From Proteobacteria bacterium UBA4575 (GTDB lineage: Bacteria > Pseudomonadota > Gammaproteobacteria > UBA4575), in the NCBI GenBank assembly GCA_002386945.1, contig DGKH01000021.1:21901-46644 (forward strand): DNA of 24,744 bases, read 5' to 3'. Positions 21,218-24,744 of this stretch are shown here, in pieces. Each line of letters begins with the position of its first letter. Positions within the stretch are counted from its first letter, which is position 1. The notes under the pieces were generated by a model. It saw only the letters and a program-made list of their open reading frames with translations, was not told where the DNA came from and did no database searches. A program made the position numbers and the translations under genes.

Positions 21218-21973
21218 TTACTGCAGTAGTGAGCTAGAAATGAGGTGGGCGGTAAATTGTAATTCTCCGTCCTTATAGCGCTCGAACATTAAGGGTAACC
21301 CATTGCGCTGAGGGTCTAGCCAAATGCGGATCTCAAGGACTTCTGTATCGCGTCGATACTGTTCCAATAGAATGCTGTTAACTTGGCCGATTAGTGCTTG
21401 CTCGATGAGTACTTCTGATTTGCGAATCTCATATTCACGCAAACGTCGTTTATTTGCTAGATGAATGACGCTGACTTGAGCCAGTTGATTTACATTGGCC
21501 ATTAAGCTGAGTTGCAATGACAGATTATCGAAGGTGTTTGTAGGTAATGTCTGATCTAGATGTTGTGCCTTATAGCTCGCTTGTACTCTGCCTGCTTGCC
21601 AGTCAAAAACAATCTTTTGGTCCCTGAAACCATCACCACTACTTTTGATTTCTTCAAACAAGTAGGGATGGAAATTTCCTTGATGTAGGCGTAAATGGGT
21701 CACTGCACGACTTTTGCCGCCACCGATGATGAGTTTGGCCAATCCTTTAGCCTTCATCCATGAGCGGTATTCCCAAGATACTGGGCTATGTTGTTCTAAC
21801 TCAAGCTTTACCTTACCTATGGTCATGCCACTTTTGATGATTTGGTACTGAGCAGAAAAAGGTGCTGGGATATTATCCTGATTAAGAATGAGGGGGTTGG
21901 CGCTGACTAGGCTAGTCATAAAGCACAGTGAGAAAAAGCTTATGATTACTCGTAATTGGTTTCGTCTTGCCAT
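21218..21973 (-). CDS. Exported DUF3108 protein
   Basis: A 251-residue protein with a typical Sec signal peptide (basic MARRNQLR, a hydrophobic core to about residue 22, and likely cleavage after VSA at residue 25). The body resembles the DUF3108 family, with FSAQYQIIKSGMTIGKVKLEL near the N-terminus and a C-terminal EIRIWLDPQRNGLPLMFERYKDGE motif. The function is unknown, and the mature protein should be periplasmic. It overlaps purN by 28 nt and is probably the last gene of the purM-purN operon; Pseudomonas shows the same purM-purN-DUF3108 neighbourhood. GGAG lies about eight bases before the ATG at 21973. Confidence 0.85.
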   Translation of the reverse strand: MARRNQLRVIISFFSLCFMTSLVSANPLILNQDNIPAPFSAQYQIIKSGMTIGKVKLELEQHSPVSWEYRSWMKAKGLAKLIIGGGKSRAVTHLRLHQGNFHPYLFEEIKSSGDGFRDQKIVFDWQAGRVQASYKAQHLDQTLPTNTFDNLSLQLSLMANVNQLAQVSVIHLANKRRLREYEIRKSEVLIEQALIGQVNSILLEQYRRDTEVLEIRIWLDPQRNGLPLMFERYKDGELQFTAHLISSSLLQ

Positions 21974-22620
21974 GTCAGGGGCTCCACCAGTTTCTGATCG
22001 CGATAAAAGACTTCATTGTCATGCACCTTAATCTTACCCTCACATAACCATTGTACGCAGAGAGGGTAAATCTTATGTTCTTGATGTAATACCCGCTGTG
22101 CCAGAGATTCTGCATTGTCGTCGCTGAGTACAGATACTTCAGCACGCATAATTAATGGCCCGCCATCAAGCTCAGCACTAGCAAAGTGCACACTGCAGCC
22201 ATGTGTCTTTTTGCCAGCTGCTAGCGCCCGTTGGTGCGTATGTAGGCCAGTGAATTCAGGTAATAAAGAAGGATGAATATTAAGAATGCGCCCAGTGTAA
22301 TGCGCAATAAATTCCGCGCTCAGTACACGCATGAAGCCAGCCATAACGATCACATCGGTTTGATGCTGTTTTAGTTCTTCAAGTAATGCCTGTTCGAAGA
22401 GTTTTCGTTCGGTATAAGCACTACTATCAACCACGACTGCAGAGATACGAGCTAGTTGTGCTCGATCTAGGGCGTATACCTGTTTTTTGTTGCTAATGAC
22501 GCAACAGATTTCAGCCGCAATATCAGACTCATGCACCTTGTCGATGATCGACTGTAAATTACTGCCACCACCGGATACCAGTACAGCGATACGGGTTACG
22601 TTCGCTTCTTTTTTAGACAT
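21946..22620 (-). CDS. purN: Phosphoribosylglycinamide formyltransferase PurN
   Basis: PurN transfers a formyl group from 10-formyl-tetrahydrofolate to GAR, the third step of purine synthesis. The 224-residue protein has the N-terminal VLVSGGGSNLQ phosphate loop, the catalytic Asn114 and His116 in RILNIHPSLLP, HGCSVHFAS (His140) and the catalytic Asp152 in AELDGGP. Its ATG overlaps the purM stop by one base (TAATG) and has no ribosome-binding site of its own, so it is probably translated by coupling to purM. The C-terminus runs into the start of the DUF3108 gene. Confidence 0.96.
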   Translation of the reverse strand: MSKKEANVTRIAVLVSGGGSNLQSIIDKVHESDIAAEICCVISNKKQVYALDRAQLARISAVVVDSSAYTERKLFEQALLEELKQHQTDVIVMAGFMRVLSAEFIAHYTGRILNIHPSLLPEFTGLHTHQRALAAGKKTHGCSVHFASAELDGGPLIMRAEVSVLSDDNAESLAQRVLHQEHKIYPLCVQWLCEGKIKVHDNEVFYRDQKLVEPLTWQDETNYE

Positions 22621-23642
22621 TAGTATTTGACGTGTGCCACGTCATCACTCGAAATGATGTAACCGATCTGGGTAGCGTTCATGTCCTCTACCTGACAGGC
22701 CTTGATAACCGCATCAAGCTGTTCAGCCGGCACGATAATGGCCATGCCTACACCACAATTGAATACACGTAACATCTCATCTTCAGCAACATCACCTTGT
22801 TGTTGAATCCAGTCGAAGATTGCCGGGCGGCTCCAACTATTTTGTTCAATTTGTGCCGCTGTGCCTGGTGGCAGGACACGTGGCAAGTTCTCTGTGATAC
22901 CACCACCAGTGATATGACAGAGGCCTTTGATTTCAAACTCAGCGATTAATTTCAATATCAGTTTGACGTAGATAGTGGTGGGTGTGAGTAGGGTTTCGCC
23001 GAGTGTACTGCCATTGAATGGATCATCTAGTTTGAAACCCTGTTGTTCGATCAAGGTATTAACTAGAGAGAAGCCGTTGGAATGAACACCACTAGATTGC
23101 ACACCAATGACGACATCATCGGGTGAGATATTGGCCCCAGTAATGAGCGCAGGTTTATCAGCTACACCGACACAAAAGCCAGCTAGATCATATTCACCAG
23201 GGGCATACATGCCTGGCATCTCAGCAGTCTCACCACCGATTAGGGCAGCACCGGCGAGTAAACAGCCGCGACTAATGCCTTCTACAACCTGTGTGCTGGT
23301 TTCTACATCTAGTTTACCGGTCGCAAAGTAGTCTAAGAAGAATAGAGGTTCTGCGCCTTGGACAATGACATCGTTGACACACATGGCGACCAGATCAATG
23401 CCAATGCTGCCGTGCTGATTCATCTGTTGAGCTAACTTTAGCTTAGTGCCCACACCATCCGTGCCTGAGACGAGGATCGGTTGCTGATATTTGTGGCTGG
23501 CAAGCTCAAATAAACCACCAAACCCACCTAGATCGGATACCACTTCCTCTCTATGGGTTGAGGCGACCGCCTCTTTGATGCGTTCTACGAAGGTGTTTCC
23601 AGCGTCTATATCGACGCCTGCGTCTTTATAACTGAGGCCCAT
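22620..23642 (-). CDS. purM: Phosphoribosylformylglycinamidine cyclo-ligase PurM
   Basis: PurM (AIR synthetase) closes the imidazole ring, using ATP to convert FGAM to AIR in purine synthesis. The protein begins with the family-typical [14 protein letters not shown]. It also shows [45 protein letters not shown] and [15 protein letters not shown], in the usual order. I chose ATG at 23642, which gives 340 residues (E. coli 345) with AGGA just upstream. The open frame extends to a GTG at 23729, but those extra 29 residues have no family counterpart. purM and purN form an operon reading away from the divergent phosphatidyltransferase gene. Confidence 0.96.
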   Translation of the reverse strand: MGLSYKDAGVDIDAGNTFVERIKEAVASTHREEVVSDLGGFGGLFELASHKYQQPILVSGTDGVGTKLKLAQQMNQHGSIGIDLVAMCVNDVIVQGAEPLFFLDYFATGKLDVETSTQVVEGISRGCLLAGAALIGGETAEMPGMYAPGEYDLAGFCVGVADKPALITGANISPDDVVIGVQSSGVHSNGFSLVNTLIEQQGFKLDDPFNGSTLGETLLTPTTIYVKLILKLIAEFEIKGLCHITGGGITENLPRVLPPGTAAQIEQNSWSRPAIFDWIQQQGDVAEDEMLRVFNCGVGMAIIVPAEQLDAVIKACQVEDMNATQIGYIISSDDVAHVKY

Positions 23643-23729
23643 AATTCCTGGTAACTTTGTAGTTAAGTTATTGAATTCTTTGTATATTATTTTAAGGAGG
23701 CAGAGCGATAGTAGGCTCGCTATTGGCAC

Positions 23730-23758
23730 CTTATACGATATGCTATCTTATACGCTAT
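23730..23758. repeat. Two direct repeats CTTATACGnTAT
   Basis: CTTATACGATAT (23730-23741) and CTTATACGCTAT (23747-23758) match in 11 of 12 bases and start 17 bases apart, within the divergent purM/phosphatidyltransferase promoter region. They could be tandem regulator half-sites. They do not resemble the E. coli PurR box. Confidence 0.6.
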
Positions 23759-23810
23759 ATTTTGATTTAGGCATAGTCAAAGAGACCTATGTCGCTACCG
23801 CTAGGAATAT

Positions 23811-23832
23811 ATGATCGATTGATTTAGATCAT
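23811..23832. promoter_or_regulatory. Palindromic operator-like site with FNR-box similarity
   Basis: ATGATC (23811-23816) and GATCAT (23827-23832) form a perfect inverted repeat with a 10-base spacer. Its right part also reads TTGAT-TTAG-ATCAT (23819-23832), nine of ten matches to the FNR/Anr consensus TTGAT-N4-ATCAA. The FNR-like site is centred 72 bases before the phosphatidyltransferase ATG. A weak TAGGTT -10 at 23855 would place it at -41.5, the position of a class II activator site. The rest of the 255-nt gap (23643-23897) is AT-rich, and I see no strong sigma-70 promoter or small gene in it. Confidence 0.35.
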
Positions 23833-23897
23833 TACAGGCCCTATTAAAAGAGGCTAGGTTTCTAGTGAGTTAATGAAAAGATATTGTTGGGAGGCTT

Positions 23898-24443
23898 ATG
23901 ATTTTGGTGAGACAGATTCCAAATATCATTACCGGGACGCGTATACTTTGTGTCCCCTATCTGATTTTGGTGATTTTTCAGCGGCAGTTTGAGCAGGCTT
24001 TATTGCTGATTGTGTTTATGGGTTTATCGGATGGGCTAGATGGCTTTCTAGCTCGAAGTTATGGCTGGCAGACTCGGCTTGGATCTATACTTGATCCGAT
24101 AGCAGATAAGCTTATGCTTTTAGCCCTATTTGTCAGTTTTGGTCTTCTACACTGGGTGCCATGGTGGCTAGTCATTATGATTGCTCTGCGCGATATGTTT
24201 TTATCGCTAGGAGCTATGTGTATGTATAGATCGATCAATGATTTTCGCATACAACCTTTATTTATTAGTAAGCTGAATACCTTTATGCAAATAGTATTAG
24301 GCATTACCTTGATCTTCTCGCAATTGAGCGTAGTTAATCTGCAAATACTTAACATTTTAATGACTATTGTTGCCTGCACTACAGTCGCTAGCGCATCAGA
24401 GTACTACATGCTTTGGTTGCGACGCAGCAGACGAATAGCGTAG
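23898..24443 (+). CDS. CDP-alcohol phosphatidyltransferase, PgsA-like
   Basis: A 181-residue inner-membrane enzyme with about five to six hydrophobic helices. It carries the complete CDP-alcohol phosphotransferase motif: Asp45, Asp48, Gly49, Ala52, Arg53, Gly62, Asp66 and Asp70 in SDGLDGFLAR...LGSILDPIADK. The N-terminal QIPNIITGTRI resembles PgsA, which makes phosphatidylglycerol phosphate from CDP-diacylglycerol and glycerol-3-phosphate. A second pgsA elsewhere would make this a paralogue, so the acceptor alcohol is not certain. GGGAGG (23889-23894) lies only three bases before the ATG; the in-frame TTG at 23904, nine bases after it, could be the real start. The gene is followed 17 nt later by hda. 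Confidence 0.88.
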   Translation: MILVRQIPNIITGTRILCVPYLILVIFQRQFEQALLLIVFMGLSDGLDGFLARSYGWQTRLGSILDPIADKLMLLALFVSFGLLHWVPWWLVIMIALRDMFLSLGAMCMYRSINDFRIQPLFISKLNTFMQIVLGITLIFSQLSVVNLQILNILMTIVACTTVASASEYYMLWLRRSRRIA

Positions 24444-24460
24444 CAGCTTAATAGCTGGAT

Positions 24461-24744
24461 TTGAGTGAATTGAAAAACCAACAACAGTTGCTCCAATTGC
24501 AACTCACCACTGAATATACCTTCGCTACTTTTTATGGTGATCCAACCTTAGTGCATATGCTGACAGCACTAGCAGAAGGTCACTGCGAAGAAGATCAATT
24601 GTTTCTATGGGGTGCGACTAATACGGGTAAAACCCATCTGCTACATGCTGTTTGTCATCACGCAAATCATGCTGGCAACAGTGTGCTCTATCTTCCTTGT
24701 CACGAATTGTTAGCATCAAATACGGATGTTTTAGAAGGTTTTCA
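24461..24744 (+). CDS. hda: DnaA regulatory inactivator Hda, 3'-truncated by window end
   Basis: An open frame running off the window end that matches the N-terminal AAA+ region of Hda. It shows EYTFATFYGDP, then LFLWGATNTGKTHLLHAVCHHA with Walker A GATNTGKT at 24611-24634, then VLYLPCHEL and VLEGF. Hda, bound to the DNA-loaded beta clamp, triggers hydrolysis of DnaA-ATP after initiation to prevent re-replication. The likely start is TTG at 24461, after an in-frame TAG at 24452; TTG at 24470 is an alternative. No ATG fits before the conserved region. The N-terminal QLLQLQL stands where other Hda proteins carry the clamp-binding QL-x-LPL motif. Confidence 0.9.
   Translation, partial: MSELKNQQQLLQLQLTTEYTFATFYGDPTLVHMLTALAEGHCEEDQLFLWGATNTGKTHLLHAVCHHANHAGNSVLYLPCHELLASNTDVLEGF

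Noticed and set aside
21205..21235. Inverted repeat TACTGCAGTA at the pmbA/DUF3108 convergence as a terminator
   Set aside because: The stem is only five base pairs on each side with no loop and no T-run on either strand. It also lies inside coding sequence.
23691..23712. TAAGGAGG on the plus strand as a ribosome-binding site for a small gene
   Set aside because: No ATG, GTG or TTG lies at a usable distance downstream, so there is no supported small ORF.
23643..23729. Longer PurM protein starting at GTG 23729
   Set aside because: The 29 extra residues have no counterpart in PurM proteins, and the ATG at 23642 has AGGA just upstream and begins at the family N-terminus.

Overview
This window is ordinary conserved chromosome from a gammaproteobacterium, about 97% coding, with no mobile element, CRISPR array, tRNA or rRNA that I can see. 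Base composition looks moderate (mid-40s % G+C by eye) and even across the window. The gene content is a run of well-known gammaproteobacterial housekeeping genes. Two traits hint at a lineage outside the enteric group. rlmH runs directly into maf-rng without the rod-shape genes that separate them in E. coli. The leucyl-tRNA synthetase lacks the E. coli-type leucine-specific insert and carries a four-cysteine cluster in its editing-domain region. I cannot name a genus.

Layout. (1) 1-6781, plus strand: phoH (ybeZ, 5' end outside the window), ybeY, corC (ybeX), lnt, leuS, lptE. These cover RNA maturation, lipoprotein N-acylation, leucine charging and LPS export. (2) 6778-7650, minus strand: a single beta-hydroxyacid dehydrogenase of the GarR/GlxR type, whose stop codon overlaps that of lptE. 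(3) 7785-17517, plus strand: holA, proA, nadD, rsfS, rlmH, maf, rng, yhdP. These cover the DNA polymerase clamp loader, proline and NAD synthesis, ribosome hibernation and methylation, nucleotide-pool cleaning, RNase G and phospholipid transport to the outer membrane. (4) 17594-21215, plus strand: a nitrilase-family amidase, tldD and pmbA (tldE), the two halves of the TldD/E metalloprotease. (5) 21218-23642, minus strand: purM, purN and an exported DUF3108 protein in one overlapping operon that converges on pmbA. (6) 23643-23897: the only sizeable non-coding stretch, a divergent promoter region with repeats and an FNR-like palindrome. (7) 23898-24744, plus strand: a CDP-alcohol phosphatidyltransferase followed after 17 nt by hda, which is cut by the window end.

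Genes on a strand are tightly packed, with several 1-28 nt overlaps and few gaps over 60 nt, so most are probably co-transcribed. About eight of the genes appear to start at GTG or TTG, so several listed starts are judgement calls, explained in the entries. I found no convincing rho-independent terminator. I did not find a new multi-gene system; the observations worth a second look are at the level of start sites, regulatory repeats and domain variation.
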